Shown piece by piece: positions 1 through 7,647 of a stretch of 64,000 nucleotides of DNA (position 1 is its first letter; the number at the start of each line of letters is the position of its first letter). The notes under the pieces were generated by a model. That model did not search any database. It had not been told where the DNA came from and saw only the letters and a list, made by a program, of their open reading frames with translations. The position numbers and the translations under genes are program-made. Source of the stretch: Candidatus Bathyarchaeia archaeon. Its GTDB lineage: Archaea > Thermoproteota > Bathyarchaeia > Bathyarchaeales > DTEX01. Location: positions 1 to 64,000 of the forward strand of contig JAWBXB010000009.1 in NCBI GenBank assembly GCA_038868075.1, in the 5' to 3' direction.

Positions 1-777
1 TTTTAGTCCAGCTTTTTTCACCAGGCGCTTTATTATTAGGCGGAAGTGCCTGTAGCTGAGCCTCCTGCCTAGATAATTTCTTGCTAATGAGCACCATAAT
101 GGGGCGTTTAGGTTGTCTCTAAGCGGATGCTCCTTAAGCCAATTTAAGAGCGGCTTATATGAGACTACGAGTGGAATCCTCTTGAGCCCTGTCTTACCAA
201 CAACCGTTATAAGGCAATATTTATCTTTAAACTCCACGCTGCCAACACTCATACTTAGCAGTTCGCCCGGCCTTAACGCTCCCTCAAAGAGCGTATAAAT
301 CATAGCCCTATCCCTAGCATTATCAGTAGCCTTTACAATAGCCTCAAAGTCATCCACCGTAAGCAGAGCCTCCGGCTTTACTCTGGAATCATCCACCCTC
401 CTTTTAGAAACCTTAATCCATGCAGCCTCAGGTGGGACAGGAGCACCCCTCTCACAGCTCCCATACTTAGCGAATTGTATGAGCCTCCTCAAGACGAGCC
501 TCTTGTGGCGCTTTGTCTCCTCCCTCCAAGACCTATTACCGTTAATCTTCGCCACCACGCGCTCAACATCTCCACGCGTTGCCTCCCTAACATCAAAGTC
601 TATTAAGTGTAGCACGGCGATTAAATGTGCTGCTTGATTGCTAAGTGCAGCCTCGCTAAGTACAAGGCTGGCTAAGTGATCCAACAACCTAAGCGCAATA
701 TCGCCATTCCTAAGCCCGGCGATAATCCGCCTATAACGCTCAATCCTTCTAGTGAAGACATAGATCTCCTCCCTCAA
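1..777 (-). CDS. tyrosine recombinase/integrase, C-terminus cut by window edge
   Basis: The minus-strand frame stays open from the window edge to about 777, giving 259 residues. A TTG at 777 is the best start; it lies about 30 bases below a TTTTTAAG box, so the message may be leaderless. The N-terminal half looks like a SAM-like core-binding domain. The catalytic half has the first active-site Arg in EGALRPGELLSM and a likely Lys in VGKTGLKRIPL. The helix LSYRHFRLIIKRLVKKAGLK normally precedes the HxxR box, so HxxR and the Tyr nucleophile fall off the left edge. The gene begins 65 bases from the 3' end of tRNA-Ala(CGC), a classic integration target. XerA-like housekeeping recombinase is the alternative. 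Confidence 0.75.
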   Translation of the reverse strand, partial: MREEIYVFTRRIERYRRIIAGLRNGDIALRLLDHLASLVLSEAALSNQAAHLIAVLHLIDFDVREATRGDVERVVAKINGNRSWREETKRHKRLVLRRLIQFAKYGSCERGAPVPPEAAWIKVSKRRVDDSRVKPEALLTVDDFEAIVKATDNARDRAMIYTLFEGALRPGELLSMSVGSVEFKDKYCLITVVGKTGLKRIPLVVSYKPLLNWLKEHPLRDNLNAPLWCSLARNYLGRRLSYRHFRLIIKRLVKKAGLK

Positions 778-865
778 TCCAAGCCCCGAAAAAGAAGAGT
801 CTGCAGAACTTAAAAAGCGAGGGAATGTGGACCTAAAAGATTGGTGGACCGGGCGGGATTCGAAC
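1..865. mobile_element. probable end of an integrated element at tRNA-Ala(CGC)
   Basis: The recombinase gene faces away from the 3' end of the tRNA gene. That is the arrangement expected when an archaeal integrative element uses the tRNA 3' half as attachment site. The other att copy would lie left of the window, so the element boundaries cannot be proven here. Confidence 0.35.
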
Positions 866-940
866 CCGCGACCTCCGCCGCTCTCGGATTGTTATAATTT
901 TCTTGCGAGGGCGGCATTCATGCCACTAAACTACCGGCCC
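842..940 (-). tRNA. tRNA-Ala(CGC) with a canonical 37/38 intron
   Basis: The acceptor stem is GGGCCGG/CCGGTCC and contains the G3:U70 pair that marks tRNA-Ala. The T arm is GCGGG-TTCGAAT-CCCGC and CCA is encoded. The anticodon stem is CCGCC/GGCGG. The intron occupies 881-903 (23 nt). It forms a bulge-helix-bulge: CTCG pairs with CGAG, with 3-nt bulges CAA and AGC, giving cuts after position 37 and before 38. The spliced loop CTCGCAC has anticodon CGC. Confidence 0.92.
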
Positions 941-1152
941 TCTCCGTAGCCTATCTTTTAAAGATTAAATTTAGAGATTTATCTTTTGCGTAATTGCTCT
1001 AAAATGTTTCTTAATTATTAAATGTTAGTTATGGTTTGTGTTGCCGCGGCTCATATGCCTATTTTTCAGGGTTTTAGGTAATATTTAATTGGTTGTTTGA
1101 TGGTATCTTGTAGGATGGGTTTAGTGTTTAAGGGTTTTGGAGGGGCATTATC

Positions 1153-1632
1153 TTGCGTGAGGATGTGAGTCTTCTTGATGTTATATCAAGTCTTTTTGAG
1201 GGGGACGAGTATTTTGATGCTCTCCCGGTTGGTGTTGTAAATGTTGAGCTTGTTACCTCCGAGTCTGTTAGGGTGATGTTTTCGAATAGAGTTGACTATA
1301 ACTTACTCTGTAGAGTATCTCTTGAAGAGGGCTACTCGATTGATGCCAGCTGGTATACTCCGAGAATAGTGGATAAGGGGCATATTATTGCCAGAGTTGG
1401 GAGCAGATCGGATCCAGGTGAGGATCACAATATCTTCATCTATCTTTTTCCGGCATCCGGAATAATGAGCACTTATATGAGAGCCGCGGCTATCGGACAT
1501 AAAATTATAGATCCAAAAACTAATAGAATTGACATGGGAAGACTTCTAAGATATAACTTAAAAGTCATAAAATTAGTTGAAAAATATAGGAAAATCCGCT
1601 ACCAAAACCTAATAGAGAAATCAAGGGTCTAG
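1153..1632 (+). CDS. conserved hypothetical protein, 159 aa
   Basis: I do not recognise this family. The start is TTG at 1153, chosen because GGAGGGG lies just upstream and no ATG fits. The protein is a mixed alpha/beta globular domain without membrane segments or a signal peptide. It ends in a basic helix rich in Lys, Arg and Tyr, possibly a nucleic-acid or partner-binding tail. It stands alone between tRNA-Ala and tRNA-Tyr. Confidence 0.6.
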   Translation: MREDVSLLDVISSLFEGDEYFDALPVGVVNVELVTSESVRVMFSNRVDYNLLCRVSLEEGYSIDASWYTPRIVDKGHIIARVGSRSDPGEDHNIFIYLFPASGIMSTYMRAAAIGHKIIDPKTNRIDMGRLLRYNLKVIKLVEKYRKIRYQNLIEKSRV

Positions 1633-1653
1633 ATTCTCTCTAAAAGAGAAAAA

Positions 1654-1663
1654 GATATATATC
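1654..1663 (+). promoter_or_regulatory. TATA box of tRNA-Tyr
   Basis: GATATATATC sits 26 bases upstream of the first tRNA nucleotide, the normal archaeal TATA spacing. Confidence 0.6.
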
Positions 1664-1688
1664 CTAATTCTAAAAATTTTGTTTCGGT

Positions 1689-1914
1689 CGGGCGGTAGCT
1701 CAGCCTGGTAGAGCTTCCGAACCAGCCAATCAAACGTCAATGTGGCTGGTGGAGAAGCTGTAGGCGACCACCCTTGGTAGTCGCCATTCAGCCTACCGGG
1801 CATACAGAAACCGGAGTGTCGCAGGAGGGTCTAAGGTAGGGAGATACTCTTAGACCCGGCGAATTCAAAATAGGAGATATTTAGTCTCCTATGAGAGTCC
1901 TGCCCGCCCGACCA
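1689..1914 (+). tRNA. tRNA-Tyr(GTA) interrupted by four introns
   Basis: The acceptor stem is CGGGCGG/CCGCCCG; the C1:G72 pair is typical of archaeal tRNA-Tyr. The D arm is GCTC-AGCCTGGTA-GAGC. The tRNA is complete only if four segments are removed: 1720-1756 (between positions 30 and 31), 1764-1809 (canonical 37/38, a clean bulge-helix-bulge with CTGT/ACAG), 1826-1863 and 1870-1897 (both in the T loop). Each segment carries its own hairpin, for example GGGTCTAAG/CTTAGACCC and ATAGGAGA/TCTCCTAT. The result has TCCGG-CTGTAGA-CCGGA, GTGTC, GCAGG-TTCAAAT-CCTGC, A73 and an encoded CCA. Cut sites of the T-loop introns may shift by 1-2 bases. Confidence 0.9.
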
Positions 1915-1986
1915 CCACTATAGTTTACGCTACTTTTTCCAGTAAATGAGGGGCGGCAACTGGTTTAAGGTGATTTTTAGGGGCGA

Positions 1987-2274
1987 TTAGAATATCTCTT
2001 TTTCACCAATCTTTCTAAAGATTTTTCCTCTAACCTTTATAGATGGCATTACCTCATCTTCAGGAGCTTTCTCAATAGTCTTCCTTTTCAAGGTCTCCCC
2101 GCATATGCCTCCCGGAAGTAGGCGCCTGCTTACACATACCGCGTAGTTGCAATTTATCGGATTACAGGGCTCATCAGTCCATCGGCACCATGGAGTTCTT
2201 CCACGTAACACCAGAAAATTCTTTCCACATCTGAATCTGTTACATCCCGAAAAACACTTTTTAGTCTCAGACAA
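1987..2274 (-). CDS. Cys-rich conserved archaeal protein, 95 aa
   Basis: This small protein has eight cysteines, at about residues 7, 11, 16, 30, 37, 42, 47 and 58, all in its first 60 residues. That is enough for one Fe-S cluster or two zinc sites. The C-terminal third is charged and lacks Cys. There is no signal peptide or membrane segment. I cannot assign a function. Compact composition, an ATG start and lack of a competing frame support a real gene. Confidence 0.6.
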   Translation of the reverse strand: MSETKKCFSGCNRFRCGKNFLVLRGRTPWCRWTDEPCNPINCNYAVCVSRRLLPGGICGETLKRKTIEKAPEDEVMPSIKVRGKIFRKIGEKEIF

Positions 2275-2501
2275 AGCTTAACACGACCCGAACGAACAAA
2301 AGCCTCTTAATCCCTCATGATTTATCCTTAAATTCTTGGATAAAAGGAGCTTAGTTATAAATTTTTCTAGAAAATCTTTTAATCCAAATTCGCTTGATTA
2401 TCTCATCTTAATAAGTTGAGGAAAGAATTTGTTTTTGACAAAAATTTAAATATTCCCCAAATATAGATTTCTTCTAAACTATAGATTAGCAGTGATAATA
2501 A

Positions 2502-3113
2502 ATGGTTAAGAGAGCCAATACCAACATTATCGGTGAAGTTGGAAGTATAAAGTTTCCGATAAGCGAGGCATTCAAGTATTGCATGGAGAGTATAAGAAAA
2601 CGTTTTACTAGAACCGTAATAACATCTCTTTCAGTATTACTAAGCATTGCCTTCCTAGTTTCGCTCTTAACCATGGGAGAAATACTTAGGCGAGTGGGCG
2701 CTGGAGGGACAGAGGAATATCAAATATGGGTAGCTATAATAGCGCTCCTTGTATGCGGTGTCGGAATAATTAATTCAATGTTGATGTCTGTAACTGAACG
2801 CTACAAGGAGATAGGTACAATAAAATGTTTGGGTGCAACAGATAGCGCAGTTTTAGAAATATTTCTGATAGAGGCTTTGCTACTTGGCATAATAGGCGGC
2901 ATAATAGGCGCACTAGTTGGGTGGAGCATCACTGTAGTGATCCATTTCATACAAGGCATAAATATATTCTTTGAAGGAGCAATATTCACCTATATGCGTA
3001 TTATTGGAATGGCTATCGGAATATCGGCGCTAATCAGCATAACGGCGGCAGCGTACCCAGCCTATTACGCGGCTAAATTAAAGCCAGCGGAAGCCTTAAG
3101 ATACGAAATATAA
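2502..3113 (+). CDS. minimal FtsX/MacB-type ABC transporter permease
   Basis: The 203-residue protein matches the membrane parts of MacB/FtsX permeases. It has one N-terminal helix (about 35-60) and a C-terminal FtsX domain with three helices (about 75-95, 125-150, 165-190), including the family signature MSVTERYKEIGTIKCLGA and the ending AAKLKPAEALRYEI. The large extracellular domain that normally separates helices 1 and 2 is absent, yet the frame is intact. No ATPase gene is adjacent. It may be a streamlined partner of a distant ATPase or an in-frame deletion derivative. Confidence 0.65.
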   Translation: MVKRANTNIIGEVGSIKFPISEAFKYCMESIRKRFTRTVITSLSVLLSIAFLVSLLTMGEILRRVGAGGTEEYQIWVAIIALLVCGVGIINSMLMSVTERYKEIGTIKCLGATDSAVLEIFLIEALLLGIIGGIIGALVGWSITVVIHFIQGINIFFEGAIFTYMRIIGMAIGISALISITAAAYPAYYAAKLKPAEALRYEI

Positions 3114-3125
3114 AATATTTTTGTT

Positions 3126-4052
3126 TTAGATGCGGGATTCTTCGAGAACTGTTTTTGCAAGCCTAATTTTATCCTCTAATGTTTTCATTATTGTATTAGT
3201 CACGATAACTTTGATGCCGAGACTCTCTATTCTATTCTTTTCCCCCTCATCCATCTTGTCTAATACAAAGAGATCTAGGAAGTCTCTGTATAAGTATGCT
3301 ACTGAAAATGCTGATACCTCTAACCCAAGCCCGCTCATTAATTTATCAGCTGGACCCTTAAGCGGCGCCCCGGAGACTATTGGACTTATAGCCACCTTAT
3401 GCGCTCCACTTCTCTTTAACGCTTCCCTAACACCCCTGATAGATAATATTGTGCCTATACTCACAATTGGATTGCTTGGGCAGATGATTATTAAGTCGCT
3501 GTCGAGTATAGTGTCAATAACCCCCTCAGCTGGATTAGCATTTTCAGCGCCCACGTATTTTACGCCTAAAACCCTATCCCTAGCACCCCTCTTAACCAAA
3601 TACTCCTGGAAGTGCATTAAGCCAGCGTCAGTCTCAATCCAAGTCTCGAATCTGTCGTCTGTCATTGGAATTATATTAACTCTTAAACCCAAGCTTCTAC
3701 ATATCTCTCTTGTCGCCTGAGATAACTTTAAACCCCTCTTCAACAGTATTGTCCTATGAATATGCGTTGCAAGGTCTCTATCTCCCAGATTAAACCATGT
3801 TTCATAACCGTATTTCCGTAGCATCTCCAGGCAATGGAATGTGTCACCTCTTATCCCCCAACCCCTCTCCTCATCAACAATGCCAGCTAAGGTATAAGCA
3901 ACTATGTCTAAGTCTGGTGAAATATGCAGACCATAAAGTTCAATATCATCTCCAGTATTAACAATAACCGTTAACTCTTCTTCTGGAACAACCCTAACCA
4001 GCCCAGAAAGAAATTTTGCGGCACCAACACCGCCAGCCAAAGCCGTTATCAT
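3126..4052 (-). CDS. cofD: 2-phospho-L-lactate transferase-type enzyme of F420 synthesis
   Basis: CofD joins the phosphate-bearing side arm to the deazaflavin Fo to make F420-0 or dehydro-F420-0. The N-terminus has the family motif GGVGAAKFLSGL, followed by NTGDD and, later, CPSNPIVSIG. Length, about 308 residues, is normal. I chose ATG at 4052 because it overlaps the TGA of the upstream reductase by four bases (ATGA); an upstream in-frame start at 4067 is possible. The coupling to an FbiB-like reductase hints that phosphoenolpyruvate, rather than phospholactate, may be the donor. Confidence 0.9.
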   Translation of the reverse strand: MITALAGGVGAAKFLSGLVRVVPEEELTVIVNTGDDIELYGLHISPDLDIVAYTLAGIVDEERGWGIRGDTFHCLEMLRKYGYETWFNLGDRDLATHIHRTILLKRGLKLSQATREICRSLGLRVNIIPMTDDRFETWIETDAGLMHFQEYLVKRGARDRVLGVKYVGAENANPAEGVIDTILDSDLIIICPSNPIVSIGTILSIRGVREALKRSGAHKVAISPIVSGAPLKGPADKLMSGLGLEVSAFSVAYLYRDFLDLFVLDKMDEGEKNRIESLGIKVIVTNTIMKTLEDKIRLAKTVLEESRI

Positions 4053-4684
4053 AAGCTGACACCCCAATAATTTTTAAAGGCTATTTCCTTAAGCGGCTTT
4101 CTAGGCGGAGGCTCAGGGCTCTCAGCTGGATAGCCAATCGTTATCAGGGCTTGGGGTTCAACATCACGTGGCATCCTCAAAACTCTCCTAACGGTATCTT
4201 GGCAGAATAGGGGTGCACAGAACCAGCATGCGCCCAGACCCTCAGCATAAGCAGCCAAAAGAATATTCTGTATTGCAGCAGCTAAGCTCTGCGTCGCCAT
4301 TAAATGCTCAAATCTCTGCCTTCGCCTATTAGGATACCTATGCATCTCCCCCATAGTAATAGCAGCAACAATAACAACCGGCGCCTCAGTAAAGCGTCTA
4401 ATAGACTCCTCAGCCAGCCTCCTATAAACCTCTGAGGGAACACCATCCCTCTCAAGATCCCTCATCCAATCAGAAGCCATAGCTTCAGCTAAACCCCTCT
4501 TCACATTTAAATCGGTTATTATAATAAAGCGCCAAGGTTGGGCATTATGAGCCGAAGGCGCCCACCTAGCAGCATCGACAACCCCAAGAAGAACCTCCTC
4601 CGAGATGATCTTCGGCAAATAAACCCTGATACTCCTCCTACCTCTAATCACATTCCAAAAATCCGGCATTCCCATACTCTCCAC
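4049..4684 (-). CDS. nitroreductase-family FMN enzyme, FbiB C-domain-like
   Basis: The 211-residue protein has the FMN-binding RGRRSIR motif near residue 16, AARWAPSAHNAQPW near 40 and a GLGACWFCAP segment near 150. These are typical of the nitroreductase domain of FbiB, which in bacteria reduces dehydro-F420-0 to F420-0. It is the first gene of an operon with cofD and overlaps it by four bases, which supports an F420 role. A general nitroreductase is the alternative. ATGs at codons 4 and 6 could also be starts. Confidence 0.75.
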   Translation of the reverse strand: MESMGMPDFWNVIRGRRSIRVYLPKIISEEVLLGVVDAARWAPSAHNAQPWRFIIITDLNVKRGLAEAMASDWMRDLERDGVPSEVYRRLAEESIRRFTEAPVVIVAAITMGEMHRYPNRRRQRFEHLMATQSLAAAIQNILLAAYAEGLGACWFCAPLFCQDTVRRVLRMPRDVEPQALITIGYPAESPEPPPRKPLKEIAFKNYWGVSL

Positions 4685-4720
4685 CTAAAGTTGTTCAGTT
4701 CAGGAATTTAAGTTTTTTAA

Positions 4721-4756
4721 TTACTTATTTTTGAGTAACAACTTTTAAATAAGTAA
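4721..4756. promoter_or_regulatory. inverted repeat flanking the ribU-like promoter
   Basis: TTACTTATTT (4721-4730) and AAATAAGTAA (4747-4756) are perfect 10-base arms in the divergent region between the FbiB-like gene and the transporter. A TATA-like TTTTAAAT (4743-4750) lies inside the right half, so a bound regulator would block the promoter. Confidence 0.5.
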
Positions 4757-4794
4757 AAGCTCTCATAGAATTAAAGATAAAACAGTGATGGAAA

Positions 4795-5433
4795 ATGCTT
4801 CACAGGAAGAGCGTAGTCCTCGCATACATAGCCGTATTTTCAAGCTTATCTATAATCTTAGCGATAGTAAGGGCGGAGGTTCCCTTTCCACCGCTCCCCT
4901 ACTTGAAATTCGATTTTGCCGAAGTCCCCGTTATGATGGTTTTTATGCTCGGCGGACCGGTTCCAGCTTTAATTGCTGAAGCTATTCATTGGATTGGGTT
5001 GGTTTCTAGAAGCGGATGGCTTGGACCCACAATGAAGTTTTTAGCAGTAACGCCAATGATTGGCGGTTTTTGGATTGGAATTAAGACTAGAATGAGACTT
5101 CTAGGAAGGTGTAAGGGCATAAGTCTCAAAGAGACCCTTCTCTCCGGAATAATTGTTGGAATAATCTTAAGGGTTATTGTCTGCACATTCACTAATATTG
5201 CGCTTTTCCTTTTCATAGCTCCAAGGTACCTTCAATTTGCGGAAATAACTTTAAGAGCTGTGGGCGTAAACATCACTTCCACGCTTGATGTTTGGATATG
5301 GACCCTCATACTCACCGGAATTTTCAATGCTATTCATGTTCCCTTATCCTCAATAATATCCTTGTTTATATTAAGGGCGGCTTTAAAAAAGATACCAGCA
5401 ATAGCGAGAGATATATGGCTCTTACAGTTATGA
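4795..5433 (+). CDS. ECF transporter S component, riboflavin-type (RibU-like)
   Basis: This 212-residue membrane protein has about six helices. The segment PYLKFDFAEVPVMMVFMLGG matches the conserved loop of RibU, the substrate-binding subunit of ECF riboflavin transporters, and is followed by a G-rich helix and MKFLAVTP. It would bind the vitamin in the membrane and work with a shared ECF module (A, A' and T subunits) encoded elsewhere. A flavin substrate fits neighbouring FMN- and F420-related genes. A palindrome overlaps its promoter. Substrate is inferred from one motif only. Confidence 0.7.
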   Translation: MLHRKSVVLAYIAVFSSLSIILAIVRAEVPFPPLPYLKFDFAEVPVMMVFMLGGPVPALIAEAIHWIGLVSRSGWLGPTMKFLAVTPMIGGFWIGIKTRMRLLGRCKGISLKETLLSGIIVGIILRVIVCTFTNIALFLFIAPRYLQFAEITLRAVGVNITSTLDVWIWTLILTGIFNAIHVPLSSIISLFILRAALKKIPAIARDIWLLQL

Positions 5434-5438
5434 GCAAA

Positions 5439-5864
5439 CTATTGCTCCACTATGTCAAATAATTCATTGGTTGATCTACATACAATCTCTAGGGCTTTTC
5501 GCCTAGAATCCTCTTCAGTACGCATGTCTTCCAGACTCTCAAGAACCTCCTTTTTAAGCCTCATCTCAAGAACCCTATCATTCTTAACAAATCTCACATA
5601 TATTGGATTTCCATCCCTAATCTCAATATTTCCCTTCCCCATCGTGCATCCAGTGGCAACCTGAACCCCATCAATAAAACAGGAGTAGGGAGGCTTAAGC
5701 TTCGTTTCGACCACTGCTCTAGTCCTAAAATAATCTTTGCCAAGAACCTTATTAGCAAATAATCCAGCCTTTAAACCTAATATAAGGAATGGCCCGAGGT
5801 GACCATGAAATTTTATGGCTTCATTTAAGAGGACACCTGTAACCTCATCAGATCCTTCGCTCAA
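5439..5864 (-). CDS. FmdE-family protein
   Basis: The 141-residue protein opens with AIKFHGHLGPFLILGLKAG and then has FIDGVQVATGCTMGKGNIEI, the two conserved blocks of the FmdE domain (once named formylmethanofuran dehydrogenase subunit E). The His and Cys residues in these blocks can bind a metal. It lacks the C-terminal zinc ribbon seen in longer members. Its true activity is unknown. It lies downstream of the primase-like gene in the same direction, 62 bases away, and may share its transcript. Confidence 0.8.
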   Translation of the reverse strand: MSEGSDEVTGVLLNEAIKFHGHLGPFLILGLKAGLFANKVLGKDYFRTRAVVETKLKPPYSCFIDGVQVATGCTMGKGNIEIRDGNPIYVRFVKNDRVLEMRLKKEVLESLEDMRTEEDSRRKALEIVCRSTNELFDIVEQ

Positions 5865-5926
5865 TGGTCTTCCTCCTGTCGTTAGTAGTTTTTAGTATTA
5901 CGATTTTACAAATAAGTGTTACTAAT

Positions 5927-6781
5927 TTATTCTTTTTGCAACCACTCCATTATCTGCTTATCTAAGGGTTTTGTCTTTCGCATTCTCCTTCTGGGTTTAA
6001 GTGGATATCCCCCTATTGCCCTGTAAGCTGCCTCTGCAAGATTATCAGCTTCCCCCTCCCTAGATTCTCGCCAGCCTTGATTATGCCTAAAGTCTTGCGG
6101 GTTAATCCATTCTGGAGTGAATTTATCAAGATCTTCTGATTTCATGCAGACGCATACCACATCTAATTCTCGGTGCAGGCTTAATGGGCATGTGAAGACC
6201 CTTGTCGGATCCATTTTATTCTCAACCTTTACTTCGCCGCTAGGAGACAGCTCCATGAATTTTAGGGAGAGTTTAGCATTCACATATTCAATAATAGCGT
6301 ATGCTAAGTCTAGGGGGTTGTATTTTTCAAGAAGATCCTCTGATATGCTCCTCTCATTTATGTGTATATGGCATCCATTCCCAGACCATTTAACATAAAC
6401 CGACCTCTTAACTCCCCACTTATTCAGGAAACATAATATTTCCTTAGCGATGCGGATCGTCTTTCTCCAATTTGATAGTTCACCATCAATATCCCATGTT
6501 GGCGTGCAATATGTGATATTCTCCAACTCATATACGTCTTTGGGGCTTTGGAGTTGCCTATAGACATTTGCAGTTGCATAAATTGACCTCAACGTGTCAT
6601 CATTCACACTAAGTATATCCTCTGGACCCTCTATTCTAATCGGCTTACCCCTATTATACCTCTTAAAAATCAGGTTTCCGCCTGAGTCCACATTGTGGAG
6701 CGCAACCCATCTCCCCCTACAGAAATCCACGATCTCTTTTTGAACTTCGGAGCTTAAGTAATGTTCGTAGTGAGAGCTCAA
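5927..6781 (-). CDS. archaeo-eukaryotic primase superfamily protein (PriS-like)
   Basis: All three core motifs of the AEP fold are visible: metal-binding D97 and D99 in TPTWDIDGE, the SGNGCHIHIN motif at 133-142 and a third block around D191, R194 and CPLSLH at 198-203. With 284 residues it is shorter than the replicative primase small subunit and shows no zinc-binding insert. The start is TTG at 6781, which overlaps the TGA of the KaiC-like gene (TTGA). Translational coupling to a RecA-fold ATPase suggests a dedicated repair, tolerance or regulatory primase-polymerase rather than the main primase. Activity is inferred from the motifs. Confidence 0.72.
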   Translation of the reverse strand: MSSHYEHYLSSEVQKEIVDFCRGRWVALHNVDSGGNLIFKRYNRGKPIRIEGPEDILSVNDDTLRSIYATANVYRQLQSPKDVYELENITYCTPTWDIDGELSNWRKTIRIAKEILCFLNKWGVKRSVYVKWSGNGCHIHINERSISEDLLEKYNPLDLAYAIIEYVNAKLSLKFMELSPSGEVKVENKMDPTRVFTCPLSLHRELDVVCVCMKSEDLDKFTPEWINPQDFRHNQGWRESREGEADNLAEAAYRAIGGYPLKPRRRMRKTKPLDKQIMEWLQKE

Positions 6782-7569
6782 GGTATTTCTGCTTCCCTTC
6801 TTTCAGCAGCTCTCTGGATGCGCTCTATAACATGCCTGGGTAGGGATATATCTTCCTTTCTCATCTCAACAGGTTTGACTATTGTTAGACCTTTACCAGG
6901 TTGGATGGCAATCTCATACATTTGTAGGCTATGGTTTGTCTGGCGCATCTTCTCAATGAGAATATAACGCTTCAAAACACCATTCCTAACAGATCTACGG
7001 AACCTTATTATGCCGTCAGCTATATGCTCAACACCCCAACCAAACGCTTCAGAGGTTGTTATAGCATACTGTGATGTCGCCATGACAGTGAAGTCCCATT
7101 TAAATAAAACCTTCTTCACAAAATATGAATATCTCCTAGCCATAGCGGGCTTATCAAGCCAGAAGGCTGAAAGCGAATCAATCACTAGACGGGCTCTACC
7201 ATAACCTAAAGTCTTCTTGGCTTCAATAACCTTATTCACAAGCTCCTCAATCTCTAAACTCTGGAGTGACCACTCATCCTTAGTGCCCATTAACGCATCA
7301 ATAATAACTAGCTTTTTCTCAGATATCCCCCTAGAGAAATCGAAGCCAAACTGGGATGCTTGTGTAATTATCGACTCTCGACTCTCCTCCGTCGTCACAT
7401 AAATACATTTATCCCCCTCATTTATTCCCTGGGCAATAAAATGTATGCATAATATTGTTTTTCCCGTACCTGGCTCACCCGTAATAGCTACAGTAAAGCC
7501 TTTCGGTATCCCGCCTTCAAGCATATTATCTAGCTCCGGTATACCAGTTGATAAACGCTCAAAGGTCAT
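6778..7569 (-). CDS. KaiC/RadA-like RecA-fold ATPase, single domain
   Basis: The Walker A motif is GEPGTGKT at residues 31-38, a catalytic EE pair follows at 61-62 and the Walker B segment RLVIDS is at 127-132. The N-terminal STGIPELDNMLEGGIPKG is the usual KaiC-domain opening. There is one KaiC domain plus a short basic C-terminal helix (about 245-263). It probably forms a hexameric ATPase ring or filament. The gene overlaps the primase-like gene by four bases and follows an unknown helical protein by 78 bases, so the three look like one functional unit. Confidence 0.85.
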   Translation of the reverse strand: MTFERLSTGIPELDNMLEGGIPKGFTVAITGEPGTGKTILCIHFIAQGINEGDKCIYVTTEESRESIITQASQFGFDFSRGISEKKLVIIDALMGTKDEWSLQSLEIEELVNKVIEAKKTLGYGRARLVIDSLSAFWLDKPAMARRYSYFVKKVLFKWDFTVMATSQYAITTSEAFGWGVEHIADGIIRFRRSVRNGVLKRYILIEKMRQTNHSLQMYEIAIQPGKGLTIVKPVEMRKEDISLPRHVIERIQRAAERREAEIP

Positions 7570-7647
7570 TTAGAACCCCTTAAGTTCTTCCCTAAAAATA
7601 TACTTCTTAAGACTCTAAAAATTTGCTTATCTAAATTAATTGGCTTA

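Noticed and set aside
1826-1897. Reading the tRNA-Tyr T-arm insert as one long intron
   Set aside because: A single excision would leave no TTCAAAT loop; the loop bases lie between two hairpins, so two introns are needed.
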